NCBI RefSeq assembly: GCF_001550375.1
Contig: NZ_LRTR01000403.1
Span: forward strand, 1-54,488
From: Streptomyces europaeiscabiei
Lineage (GTDB): Bacteria > Actinomycetota > Actinomycetes > Streptomycetales > Streptomycetaceae
Reading direction: 5' to 3'
Length of the DNA: 54,488 bases
The position numbers and the translations under genes were made by a program. Below, piece after piece: positions 32,144 through 40,302 of the stretch. The stretch's first letter is position 1. Each line of letters begins with the position of its first letter. The notes under the pieces were generated by a model. It was given only the letters and a program-made list of their open reading frames with translations. It was not told the DNA's origin and ran no database searches.

Positions 32144-34036
32144 TCAGTTCTCGGTGGTCGGCTCCTCCGCGTTGCGCCACACCGTGATGTCCACCGACAC
32201 GTAGTCGCTGGGGTCGCCGCTCGCCGCCGCGCCCTGGAAGGTGACCAGGCCCATGTGGCCGGAGTTGGTGCGCACGCACATCTGGGAGCCCTTGGAGACC
32301 TGGCCGAGCTTGACGGAGTCCGTGTACCGGGTCTCGTTCCGGCAGGTTTCGAGGGACCCCTTCTGGGCGTTGTTCAGCAGGACGAGCTTGTCGCTGCTGC
32401 TGCCCAGCTTCTTCTCCCCGAACAGGCTGTCCGAGTAGTAGTAGAAGTCCCCGTCGTCCTCGTACGACACGCCCAGCTCACTGTCGAGGGGCTTGGGCGG
32501 GGAGTCCGCGAAGCGCACGTAGTAGTTGCCGGGGATGTTGACGCCCTTGAAGGTGACCGGCTCGGGGTCGGCCTTCGGCTTGGACTCGGAGGACTCGGCG
32601 GAACCACCGCCCGAACCCGTCGACGTACCGCCGGAGGAGCTGCTCGACGAGCCGCTCGACGAATCCGTGAGGCCCTTCACGAGCGACGCGCAGCTCCCGA
32701 GCAGCCCCAGGCCGAACACCGCCGCGACGCCGATCCCGATCCACTTGCCGACGTTGCTGCGGCGCGGCGGGACGGGCATCGGGCGAGGGTGGCCCTGCGG
32801 ATGCCCCTGCGGATGTCCCTGCGGATGTCCTTGAGGATGGCCCTGCGGGTACGGCTGCTGCCAGACCCCCGGCTGCGGGTACGGCGCCTGGTGCCCGGTC
32901 GGCACGGTGTGCGGCCCCGACTGCGGGTGGTACGGCGTCGACGGCGGGCCCGCCGGGCCCGGCGGGGGCGGGGTGGACGGCCCGGAGTGCATCGTCGGGG
33001 CCGCGTGCATCGTCTGCGCGCCGTGGTCCACGGACGGCGAACTCAGCTGGGTCACCGGGGCGGTGGCCGGCGGGGCCTGGGTCGCCGAGGTGGCGGCCTC
33101 CGCGGCCCTGTTCCGCGCGGCCAGCAGGTCCGCCGACGCCGAGACCCGCCGGGTGATGTCGGCGCCGATCGCCTCCGGCAGCCAGGAGCCCGACTGCACC
33201 AGCGGGGTGGGCGAGGCCTCCTGGCAGAGGGCGACGACCTCGGCGGGGGAGGGGCGGTCGGCCGGGTCCTTGGCCAGGCAGCGCTCGATGAACCGGAGTT
33301 CGTCGGCGAGGCCGCTCAGGTCGGGCTCCTCGTGGACGATCCGGTACAGCACGGCGTGCGAGGGGCCGTCGCCGTACGCGCCGGACCCGCGCGCCGCGAA
33401 CGCGGCCACCTGGCCGAGCGCGAAGATGTCCGACGCGGGCGTGACCGGCTTCCCGGCCGCCTGCTCCGGCGACATGAAGGCCGGGGTGCCGATGGACACG
33501 CCGGTGCCGGTCAGGGCGGTGGCGTCGGCGGCGCGCGCGATGCCGAAGTCGATGACCCGGGGCCCGTCGGCGGCGAGCAGCACGTTGGAGGGCTTCAGGT
33601 CGCGGTGGACGATGCCCGCGCCGTGGATGACCGACAGTGCCTCCGCGACCCAGGCGAGCAGCAGCAGGACGGAGTTCAGCGGCAGCGCGCCGTGCTCGGC
33701 GACCGCCGCGTGCAGGGACGGGCCGGGCACGTAGGCGGTGGCCAGCCAGGGCTGCGCGCCCTCGGTGTCGAGGTCGAGGACGGGGGCGGTGTAGAGGCCC
33801 TGCACGCGCTGGGCGGCCCGTACCTCCTGCTTGAACCGGCGGCGGAACTCGGGGTCCTCGCTCAGCTCCGGCCGGATCGTCTTCAGCGCGATCGGGTGCC
33901 CGCCCGGCGTGTACGACAGATAGACCGTGCCCATGCCGCCGGAGCCGAGCCGTGCCGCGAGCCGGTAGCTCGCCACGGTCGTCGGGTCCCCGGCCTCCAA
34001 CGGCCGGAACTGCCCGCCCGCGCGAACCTCGCTCAT
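32144..34036 (-). CDS. Transmembrane Ser/Thr protein kinase
   Basis: A 630-residue PknB-type kinase. The cytoplasmic catalytic domain (about 23-275) has the glycine loop GSGGMG (31-36), Lys52, HRDLKPSN with Asp146 and DFG at 163-165. A Pro/His/Gln-rich juxtamembrane segment contains five Pro-Gln-Gly-His units. A single transmembrane helix follows (KWIGIGVAAVFGLGLLG), then a Ser/Gly linker and an about 120-residue extracellular domain with two cysteines (ETCRNETRY, QMCVRTNSG), likely disulfide-bonded and acting as sensor. No PASTA repeats are present, so muropeptide sensing is not implied. Confidence 0.92.
   Translation of the reverse strand: MSEVRAGGQFRPLEAGDPTTVASYRLAARLGSGGMGTVYLSYTPGGHPIALKTIRPELSEDPEFRRRFKQEVRAAQRVQGLYTAPVLDLDTEGAQPWLATAYVPGPSLHAAVAEHGALPLNSVLLLLAWVAEALSVIHGAGIVHRDLKPSNVLLAADGPRVIDFGIARAADATALTGTGVSIGTPAFMSPEQAAGKPVTPASDIFALGQVAAFAARGSGAYGDGPSHAVLYRIVHEEPDLSGLADELRFIERCLAKDPADRPSPAEVVALCQEASPTPLVQSGSWLPEAIGADITRRVSASADLLAARNRAAEAATSATQAPPATAPVTQLSSPSVDHGAQTMHAAPTMHSGPSTPPPPGPAGPPSTPYHPQSGPHTVPTGHQAPYPQPGVWQQPYPQGHPQGHPQGHPQGHPQGHPRPMPVPPRRSNVGKWIGIGVAAVFGLGLLGSCASLVKGLTDSSSGSSSSSSGGTSTGSGGGSAESSESKPKADPEPVTFKGVNIPGNYYVRFADSPPKPLDSELGVSYEDDGDFYYYSDSLFGEKKLGSSSDKLVLLNNAQKGSLETCRNETRYTDSVKLGQVSKGSQMCVRTNSGHMGLVTFQGAAASGDPSDYVSVDITVWRNAEEPTTEN
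32791..32848. repeat. 12-bp tandem repeats coding Pro-Gln-Gly-His
   Basis: Four to five units of the type ggccctgcggat run head to tail with a few substitutions, coding on the minus strand the repeated Pro-Gln-Gly-His tract in the juxtamembrane region of the kinase. Copy number is likely to vary between strains. Confidence 0.8.
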
Positions 34037-34160
34037 GATGCTCCCCCGAAAGCTGTGCGGCTGATGTGCACGGGGGAGGCTAGCCGACGGATCGGTGCCG
34101 GGGACCGCTCGGACCGGCCACCCGCCCCTTCCGTCGAAGAGTTGTCGCTTCCTTCACGAA

Positions 34161-34988
34161 TCAGACACCGTTCCCGACCTCGGCGAGCACAGCGTCCGTG
34201 AACGGCGTCCACGCCTCGACCGCCCACGGCCCGAACGCCCGGTCCGTCAACGCCACACAGGCCACACCGGCGACGGGGTCGATCCACAGGAAGGTGCCCG
34301 ACTGCCCGAAGTGCCCGAACGTCCCCGGTGACGACGAAGTCCCCGTCCAGTGCGGTGCCTTGGAGTCCCGGATCTCGAAGCCGAGCCCCCAGTCGTTGGG
34401 GTTCTGGTGCCCGTAGCCCGGCAGGACGCCCTTCGTGCCCGGGTACTGCACGGTCATCGCCTCCGCGACGGTCCGCAGGTCCAGCAGCCGGGGTGCCTGC
34501 ACCTCGGCGGCGAACCGCACCAGGTCGTCGACGGTCGAGACGCCGTCCTTCGCGGGGGAACCGTCGAGGGAGGTGGACGTCATCCCCAGCGGTTCCAGCA
34601 CCGCCTGCCGCGCGTACTCCGCGAACGGGATGTCCGCCGCCTTGGCCACATGGTCCCCGAGCGCCTCGAACCCGGCGTTGGAGTACAGCCGCCGCTCCCC
34701 GGGAGCCGCCGTCACCCGGTGCTCGTCGAAGGCCAGCCCCGAGGTGTGCGCCAGCAGATGCCGCACGGTCGACCCCGCCGGGCCCGCCGCCTCGTCCAGC
34801 TCGATCGCCCCCTCCTCGTACGCGACCAGCGCGGCGTACGCGGCGAGCGGCTTGGTGACCGAGGCCAGCGCGAACCGCCGCCCGAGCGGACCGTGGGTCC
34901 CGAGGACGGTTCCGTCCGCCCGTACGACGGCCGCGGCGGCCGTGGGAACCGGCCAGTTCTCGATCAACGCGAAGCTCTGCAGAGACAT
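34161..34988 (-). CDS. Serine hydrolase of the beta-lactamase superfamily
   Basis: A 275-residue compact member of PF00144. The S-x-x-K motif is Ser43-Val-Thr-Lys46, the Y-x-N motif is YSN at 102-104, and the C-terminal motif is FGHFGQSGTF. It lacks a signal peptide. Such proteins are often esterases or D-amino-acid peptidases. The start is placed at MSLQSF (34988), two codons inside the longest frame. It is preceded by the GNAT gene on the same strand with a 19-base gap, suggesting cotranscription. Confidence 0.87.
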   Translation of the reverse strand: MSLQSFALIENWPVPTAAAAVVRADGTVLGTHGPLGRRFALASVTKPLAAYAALVAYEEGAIELDEAAGPAGSTVRHLLAHTSGLAFDEHRVTAAPGERRLYSNAGFEALGDHVAKAADIPFAEYARQAVLEPLGMTSTSLDGSPAKDGVSTVDDLVRFAAEVQAPRLLDLRTVAEAMTVQYPGTKGVLPGYGHQNPNDWGLGFEIRDSKAPHWTGTSSSPGTFGHFGQSGTFLWIDPVAGVACVALTDRAFGPWAVEAWTPFTDAVLAEVGNGV

Positions 34989-35007
34989 GCGCACGAGCCT
35001 AAGCGGC

Positions 35008-35484
35008 TCAGAGGTCCAGCTGCATCAAGGGGTCGGGCCTGCGCAGGAAGCCCATCGACGCGTACAGCGGCTCGGCGTCGGGGGAAGCGGTGAGGTGGAC
35101 GTATCCGGCGCCGCACTCCCGGAACCAGTCGACCAGGGCCTCCATGCAGGCGCGGGCGTAGCCCCGGCGCCGGCAGTCCGGGTCGGTGGCCACGCTGAAG
35201 ACGTGCCCGACCCCGCCACGCGGATTGCCGGCCCGCCCGATCCGGTAGTCGATGGTTCCCACCACCAGCGCGGCGAGCGTGCCCGGCCGCTCCGGACGGT
35301 CGACGACGAACGCCGCGAACTCCCCGTCGGAACCGGCGAGTCGGCGGCGCAGCGTGGGCAGGGACTCGGTGTGCCAGTCGGTCGGACCACCCGCTCCCGG
35401 GGGCGACATCGAGTCGATCATCACCTGGCGCAGCCGGAGCACTTCCGCCGCGTCCGCGGCCGTGGCACGTCGTACAGGATTCAT
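35008..35484 (-). CDS. GNAT-family N-acetyltransferase
   Basis: A 158-residue acetyltransferase. Motif A is VFSVATDPDCRRRGYARACMEAL (the R/Q-x-x-G-x-A acetyl-CoA loop is RRRGYA) and motif B is HLTASPDAEPLYASMGFLRR. The protein is unrelated in detail to the GNAT protein at 8031-8492. It is divergent from the MerR gene (97 bases apart) and probably heads a two-gene unit with the beta-lactamase-like gene. Substrate unknown. Confidence 0.86.
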   Translation of the reverse strand: MNPVRRATAADAAEVLRLRQVMIDSMSPPGAGGPTDWHTESLPTLRRRLAGSDGEFAAFVVDRPERPGTLAALVVGTIDYRIGRAGNPRGGVGHVFSVATDPDCRRRGYARACMEALVDWFRECGAGYVHLTASPDAEPLYASMGFLRRPDPLMQLDL

Positions 35485-35542
35485 GCCCGCACGCTAACCA
35501 GCGGGATCACGTCACGTCCTCGTGTTTTCTCACCGTATTCGC

Positions 35543-35572
35543 TTGCTTGGAGCGCACTCCAGGGTTTTAGCG
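35543..35572 (+). promoter_or_regulatory. MerR-type promoter/operator
   Basis: A -35-like TTGCTT (35543-35548) is followed by the dyad CTTGGAGCG-CACTCCAGG (35546-35563; seven of nine positions match) and a -10-like TTTTAG/TTAGCG stretch. CTTGGAGTGCACTCCAAG-type sites with an over-long spacer are typical of MerR regulators that untwist their own promoter. The MerR start codon is at 35581, leaving almost no leader. Confidence 0.7.
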
Positions 35573-35580
35573 TGGGGGTC

Positions 35581-36066
35581 ATGACGGTGATGGAGACCAC
35601 GAGTACGACGAGTGCCACGAGTGCCGCCGGTACCGAGGGTTGCGCCGGTCCACCGCTGAAGCCTCGGCGGCCGGACGGGCAGGACAGGTACACGATCAGC
35701 GAGGTCGTCGACCTCACCGGTCTGACGGCGCACACGCTGCGCTGGTACGAGCGGATCGGACTGATGCCGCACATCGACCGCTCCCACACCGGCCAGCGCC
35801 GCTACCGCAACCGCGACCTCGACTGGCTCGACCTCGTCGGCAAGCTCCGGCTGACCGGCATGCCGGTCGCCGACATGGTCCGGTACGCGGAACTGGTGCG
35901 CGAGGGCGACCACACCTACTCCGAGCGCTTCGAACTGCTCAAGGCGACCCGGCAGGACGTCCTGTCCCGGATCGCCGAGCTCCAGGACACCCTGAACGTA
36001 CTCGACCGCAAGATCAACTTCTATGCTGACGCCGGGCAGGCCCTGGCGTCGGAGAGGGCCTCATGA
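35581..36066 (+). CDS. MerR-family transcriptional regulator
   Basis: A 161-residue MerR protein. After a 35-residue Thr/Ser-rich leader, the winged helix domain begins at YTISEVVDLTGLTAHTLRWYERIGLMPH and includes QRRYRNRDLDWLDLVGKLRLTGMPVADM; a C-terminal dimerisation coiled coil follows (VLSRIAELQDTLNVLDRKINFY). There are no conserved metal-binding cysteines in the C-terminal region, so a metal sensor is unlikely; regulators of this group paired with aldo-keto reductases respond to aldehydes or electrophiles. Its stop overlaps the next start (ATGA), so the two are coupled. Confidence 0.9.
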   Translation: MTVMETTSTTSATSAAGTEGCAGPPLKPRRPDGQDRYTISEVVDLTGLTAHTLRWYERIGLMPHIDRSHTGQRRYRNRDLDWLDLVGKLRLTGMPVADMVRYAELVREGDHTYSERFELLKATRQDVLSRIAELQDTLNVLDRKINFYADAGQALASERAS

Positions 36067-37076
36067 CGGACGGCAGGATCGCGAAGGCACGGCTGGGCAC
36101 CGACGGACCTCAGGTCGGTGTACAGGGCCTCGGCTGTATGGGCATGAGCTTCGCGTACGGCCCCTCGGACGCGGCGGAGTCCAGGGCCACCCTGGATCGC
36201 GCGCTGGAACTGGGCGTCACGCTCTACGACACGGCGCACGCGTACGGTGCCGGGGAGAACGAGAGGTTCCTCTCCCCCTTCTTCAAGGCGCACCGCGACG
36301 ACGTCGTCATCGCCACCAAGTTCGGTCTGGCGGTCGACCCCGACGACCCGACCAAGCGGATCATCCGCAACGACGCGGCGTACATCCGCGAGTCCGTCGA
36401 GGGGAGCCTGCGCCGCCTCGACGTCGACGTGATCGACCTCTACTACATGCACCGCCGTGACGTGAGCGTCCCCATCGAGGAGAGCGTCGGCGTCATGGCC
36501 GACCTGGTCCGCGAGGGCAAGGTCAAGCAGCTGGGCCTCAGCGAGGTCACGGCCGCCGAACTCCGCGCGGCCCACGCCGTGCACCCCATCGCCGCCCTGC
36601 AGTCCGAGTGGTCCCTCTTCAGCCGGGACATCGAGGCGAACGTCGTCCCCACCGCCCGCGATCTCGGCATCACCCTCGTCGCCTACTCCCCCCTCGGCCG
36701 AGGTTTCCTCACCGGCTCCTTCGCCAAGGCCGAGGACCTCACCGCCGACGACTTCCGCCGCCAACAGCCCCGCTTCACCGGCGACAACGCCACCGCCAAC
36801 GCGACCCTCCTCGACCCCGTCCGCAAGGTCGCCGAGACCCACGACGCCACCCCGGGCCAGATCGCCCTGGCCTGGGTCCAGCAACAGGCCTCCCTGCACA
36901 ACCTCCCGGTGGTCCCCATTCCGGGCACCCGCAAGCCCGGCAGGGTGGAGGAGAACGCGGCGGCCACGAGGATCGCCCTGACCGAGGACGACCTGGCCCT
37001 GCTGGAACCGATAGCGGCACAGGTGGCGGGCGACCGCTACGCGGACATGCGCTTCACGTCGGCAGGAAGGGAGTAG
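36063..37076 (+). CDS. Aldo/keto reductase
   Basis: A 337-residue NADPH-dependent aldo/keto reductase with the complete catalytic tetrad: Asp56 and Tyr61 in YDTAHAYGAGENE, Lys86 in IATKFG and His130 in LYYMHRRD. The closest named group is AKR13/YhdN-like (LGCMGMSFAYGP, ALQSEWSLFSRD, VPIPGTRKPGRVEENAAA). It is translated from an ATGA overlap with the MerR gene and so is its likely target: an aldehyde or ketone detoxification step induced by its substrate. After the stop, 37081-37281 holds only repeats. Confidence 0.92.
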   Translation: MTDGRIAKARLGTDGPQVGVQGLGCMGMSFAYGPSDAAESRATLDRALELGVTLYDTAHAYGAGENERFLSPFFKAHRDDVVIATKFGLAVDPDDPTKRIIRNDAAYIRESVEGSLRRLDVDVIDLYYMHRRDVSVPIEESVGVMADLVREGKVKQLGLSEVTAAELRAAHAVHPIAALQSEWSLFSRDIEANVVPTARDLGITLVAYSPLGRGFLTGSFAKAEDLTADDFRRQQPRFTGDNATANATLLDPVRKVAETHDATPGQIALAWVQQQASLHNLPVVPIPGTRKPGRVEENAAATRIALTEDDLALLEPIAAQVAGDRYADMRFTSAGRE

Positions 37077-37087
37077 GGCGGAGCTTT

Positions 37088-37169
37088 CAGACGGGGCGAG
37101 GCGAAGTGTTCGGTCAGGGCGAGGCGAGCTGTTCAGCCATCAGACGGGGCGAGGCGAACTGTTCAGCCA
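37088..37169. repeat. Three imperfect 26-29-bp tandem repeats
   Basis: Units at 37088-37114, 37115-37140 and 37141-37169 share the form cagacggggcgaggcgaact followed by gttcagcca, with small deletions in the middle unit. They lie just after the aldo/keto reductase stop and before dispersed repeat copy 3. No coding sequence is apparent. Confidence 0.7.
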
Positions 37170-37194
37170 GGGGCGGCGAGGGCTCTTGCTTTTA

Positions 37195-37216
37195 GGGGCG
37201 CGGGGAACTGCGCGAC
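37195..37216 (+). repeat. Dispersed intergenic repeat, copy 3
   Basis: Core GGGGCGCGGGGAACTGCGCG plus AC, continuing aagccacgacgcacccgcaccc. The continuation matches that of copy 4 closely, showing that the conserved unit is about 45 bases long rather than only the core. Confidence 0.85.
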
Positions 37217-37281
37217 AAGCCACGACGCACCCGCACCCGTATCCGTATCCGGCAACGACACGATCCCCGAACGGCGAGTGG

Positions 37282-38136
37282 CTACAACTCGGCCAACAGC
37301 TCCGCCTTCTTCACACTGAACTCCTCGTCCGTCACCAGCCCCGCCTCGTGCAACTCCCCAAGATGCCGGATCCGGTCGGCGATGTCGGCCGGATCCCGCC
37401 GAGGCCCGGCCTCGACCGCAGCCACAGCCGCGGGCCCCGCGGAGCGAACCGCCGCCAACACGGCCGCGGCGAACGGCAACGACTCGTGCACCGGCCCGTA
37501 CCCCAGCCCGAACACGACGGCGGCGGGATCGTGGTCGGGTTGCGGCGGCTGCTCACTGGAGTCATCACGTCGCAGCAATCGCAGATACCCCTCGAAGACC
37601 TCCGGCGAGCGCCACTCGACCCCGCTCAGCGCAGCGACCGGGAAACTCTGGTCCCCGGCCTTCCACTTCGCCGACGACGCCCCCGTCCAGAACCACCGGA
37701 ACGACACGGACCGCCCGTCGAAGGAGGCCTTCCCGTCGTACGCCTTGAAGTGCAACGGCACTTCCGGCGCCGCCACCAGGAAACGATCGGCGGGCCCCGA
37801 CTCGGTCAACCGGGCCCGCAGTTCGTCGGCGTAGTACTCCGCGAGCGTCTCCCGCTCGGCCGGCAGCACCAGCCGGTACGGGTCGGAGCCCTCCTTGAGC
37901 TGGTCCGCCGCCGCCTCCATCAGCGGATCGGCGCCCGGTCGCGGCACGGCGCGCAGTACGACGGTGCCCCGCTTACCGGGTGTCAGTGTCACCCCCGCGA
38001 TCGCCTCCAGGGGGATGCGTCGCTCACCGAGCGCCTGGAAGAGCTTCGGCGTGCGAATCCCCCGTTCGAAGCGGATGAGCACGGAGTCGGACTCGAACTC
38101 CCAGGCGGCATGAAATCCGGCCAGTACGTCACCCAT
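37282..38136 (-). CDS. DUF4429 protein with C-terminal SHOCT domain
   Basis: A 284-residue protein with two tandem PH-like DUF4429 domains (MGDVLAGFHAAWEFESDSVLIRF as the first strand pair; FKAYDGKASFDGRSVSFRWFW beginning the second) and a C-terminal SHOCT helix pair (DIADRIRHLGELHEAG, then FSVKKAELL). SHOCT segments are short oligomerisation modules. No membrane segment or catalytic site is seen. Such proteins are common in actinobacteria and uncharacterised. ATG at 38136 fits the domain start; ATG at 38145 is an alternative. Confidence 0.8.
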   Translation of the reverse strand: MGDVLAGFHAAWEFESDSVLIRFERGIRTPKLFQALGERRIPLEAIAGVTLTPGKRGTVVLRAVPRPGADPLMEAAADQLKEGSDPYRLVLPAERETLAEYYADELRARLTESGPADRFLVAAPEVPLHFKAYDGKASFDGRSVSFRWFWTGASSAKWKAGDQSFPVAALSGVEWRSPEVFEGYLRLLRRDDSSEQPPQPDHDPAAVVFGLGYGPVHESLPFAAAVLAAVRSAGPAAVAAVEAGPRRDPADIADRIRHLGELHEAGLVTDEEFSVKKAELLAEL

Positions 38137-38211
38137 GCGGCTCATCGTATGCGTGCGACGCGGGGAAGTCCCGACCGTGGCGAACCGCACTTTTACCCTC
38201 CTCTACGCGCG

Positions 38212-39420
38212 TCAGGCCGCAGTGCTGTCGGACAGACCCGCAAGGCACGCGTCGTCCTTCCGGGCACAGTGCACCGACTCATAGGCGCCGATGCCGATTT
38301 CGGCGAAGTTGTACAGGCTTTCGGTACCCGGCTCGAAATAGCCGCTGTGCCCTTGGGCGTCGGCCGCCGACAGGATGCGCGCCCCGAACTCCGAGGAGAC
38401 CGGGTCGGCCCCGTGGCCGAGCCCGCCGACCTCCAGGTACGGCACGTCCTGGATCCAGTCGTCGGCGTCCCGCATGGCCCACACCCGGGCCGGGGTACGC
38501 AGCTGTCCGACCGTCTCGGCGCGCATGCCGGGGCTGCCCGCGACCGCGATGTCGGTGACCCGCGACGGCAGCGAGGGTGCGGCCACCCCGCACACCACCG
38601 AGCCGTAGCTGTGGCACACCAGCGCGACGGTGGAACCGCCGGGCAGGCTCCGCACCAGCGCGTTCAGCCGGACCGAGCCCTGTTCGGCGCGGAGCGCGGT
38701 GGCCGAGTCGAGGCCGAGGCCGGTGGGCGCGGTGTAGTCGGCCCAGGCGATCACGGCCGTACGCGTCCCGGGGCTCGCCGAACGCTCGGCCTCGTAGAGC
38801 GCTTCGGCCATGCCGACGGGCGCGGAGTACCGGCGGTTGGTGCGCTGGAAGTTGATGACGTTGGTGTCGACGCCGGGGACGACGACCGAGACGCGCTCCG
38901 CCTTGTCGAGGCTGCCGAAGACCTCGGCGACCCGGCCGTTGCCCTCGGGGCTGAAGGCGAGGATGTGCCGCTTCCTCACGGCGAGCATGTCGAGGCGGTG
39001 CATCCGGCGGCCGGCCTCGTACCGGCCGGTCTCGGAGAGCCGCTGGTCGTGCATGCGTTCCTGTTCAAGATCGCTCTGTTGCTTCAGCGCGATGCGGTTG
39101 GCCCGGTAGCGCAGCTCGACGGGGGCGCCGTTCATGTTGCCGACGGCGAGCGGATACCGGTGGGCGAGCCTGGTGCGCTGGTACGCGGTGAGCGAGGCGA
39201 AGAAGGCGGCCAGGCGATGCGGGGACGATTCGGCGTCCGGCAGTTCGCGGCCGTCGAGGTGTCCGCGCTGCCACGAGGAGAGCGACGCCTGCAGCGGCGA
39301 CTCCTCGCGATGGCTGCGGATCGCGGTCCAGCCGGTGGTCGCCAGCATCACGAAAACCACGGCCAGCGCCAGTAGTGCGCGCCAGACGTTCAGTTGCGGG
39401 GAGGAGTCGAAGGAAGTCAC
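38212..39420 (-). CDS. DUF1023-type alpha/beta hydrolase, membrane-anchored
   Basis: A 402-residue protein with an N-terminal transmembrane anchor (about residues 13-30, VWRALLALAVVFVMLATTGW) and an outside domain of the DUF1023 alpha/beta-hydrolase family. The nucleophile is Ser271 in ALVCHSYGSVV; the acid is in MRDADDWIQD and the histidine in DAQGHSGYFEPG. The start GTG at 39420 has no recognisable ribosome site, so a leaderless transcript is possible; TTGGTT near 39459-39464 on the minus strand may be its -35. Probably an extracellular esterase or lipase-like enzyme; substrate unknown. Confidence 0.83.
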   Translation of the reverse strand: MTSFDSSPQLNVWRALLALAVVFVMLATTGWTAIRSHREESPLQASLSSWQRGHLDGRELPDAESSPHRLAAFFASLTAYQRTRLAHRYPLAVGNMNGAPVELRYRANRIALKQQSDLEQERMHDQRLSETGRYEAGRRMHRLDMLAVRKRHILAFSPEGNGRVAEVFGSLDKAERVSVVVPGVDTNVINFQRTNRRYSAPVGMAEALYEAERSASPGTRTAVIAWADYTAPTGLGLDSATALRAEQGSVRLNALVRSLPGGSTVALVCHSYGSVVCGVAAPSLPSRVTDIAVAGSPGMRAETVGQLRTPARVWAMRDADDWIQDVPYLEVGGLGHGADPVSSEFGARILSAADAQGHSGYFEPGTESLYNFAEIGIGAYESVHCARKDDACLAGLSDSTAA

Positions 39421-39545
39421 TGAAAGGACACACTAAGAGAACGGAAGGGTCTCGCGTTAACCAAGTGAGAGGGATCACGTTTCGATCACGCCCCGTTCCG
39501 CGCGGTGCGCCGAGAAGGTCCCGATGATGCCGTTCCCTACGTCTT

Positions 39546-40202
39546 TCAGCCAGTGCGCCACTTTTCGGCCAACGTCGGCCGTACGGCGTCCAGATGCGCG
39601 GCGGTCAGTTCGCGCATCGCGTCCTTGCTGAGGTCGCCGCCCAGGGCCCACATGCGTTCGGTCACCCGCATCACCCCGCCGAAGAGGGCCACCGCCACCC
39701 GCGGCCGGGGGTCGGTGTCCACGTCGAGCCCCTCGCGCTCGGCGATGATCCGCTCGATCTCCCGCGCCACCTCGTCCGAGCGGCGCAGATGCGCGGCCAG
39801 CAGCGCGGGCGTCGACTCGATCATGCCGTAGGCGCGCAGATGGAGGTCGACGGGAACGACCTGGTCGACGGCCTCGCCGATGGCGTCCCAGCCCTCCAGG
39901 ACGGCGTTGCGCATCGCCTCCAGCGGCGCCTCGTGCGCCGGCCGGGCGCGCACGGCTGCCAGGAAGTGTTCCTGGGTGAGGCCCACCACCGCGAGCGCGG
40001 CCTCCTCCTTGCCCGCGAAGTAACGGAAGAAGGTGCGCTGCGAGACGTCGACGGCCTCGGCGATCTCGTCGACCGTCGTCGCCTCGTACCCCTGGCTCGT
40101 GAACAGCTCCAGGGCGGCGCGCAGCAGCGCGTCGTGCGTGCGCTGCTTCTTCCGCTCGCGCAGTCCCGGCCGCTCCTGAGCCGTCGTCGCCGCCGTCTCC
40201 AT
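39546..40202 (-). CDS. TetR-family repressor of the divergent exporter
   Basis: A 218-residue TetR protein. The DNA-binding region runs KKQRTHDALLRAALELFTSQ, then ATTVDEIAEAVDVSQRTFFRYFAGKEE, the RTFFRYF turn being typical of the AcrR/MftR-like branch. It is divergent from an EmrB/QacA-type exporter with 100 bases between start codons; their promoters overlap face to face across inverted repeats of TGACAGTT. It is therefore the likely repressor of both genes, induced by an exported compound. Confidence 0.9.
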   Translation of the reverse strand: METAATTAQERPGLRERKKQRTHDALLRAALELFTSQGYEATTVDEIAEAVDVSQRTFFRYFAGKEEAALAVVGLTQEHFLAAVRARPAHEAPLEAMRNAVLEGWDAIGEAVDQVVPVDLHLRAYGMIESTPALLAAHLRRSDEVAREIERIIAEREGLDVDTDPRPRVAVALFGGVMRVTERMWALGGDLSKDAMRELTAAHLDAVRPTLAEKWRTG

Positions 40203-40239
40203 GAACCCTCGTCTCCACCCGCCCCTGCGGCGAGTGACG

Positions 40240-40295
40240 TGACAGTTACCGACTTGTGAACTGGTTTGTCAACTGTCAGTGACTGTCATTAGTCT
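40240..40295. promoter_or_regulatory. Overlapping divergent promoters and TetR operator
   Basis: TGACAGTT (40240-40247) and AACTGTCA (40271-40278) are perfect inverted 8-mers; a further TGACTGTCA follows. The minus strand reads TTGACA (40272-40267), an 18-base spacer and TAACTG (40247-40242) for the TetR gene; the plus strand reads TTGTCA (40266-40271), a 17-base spacer and TTAGTC (40289-40294) for the exporter. The two -35 boxes share the same bases. Confidence 0.65.
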
Positions 40296-40302
40296 CGCGC
40301 GT

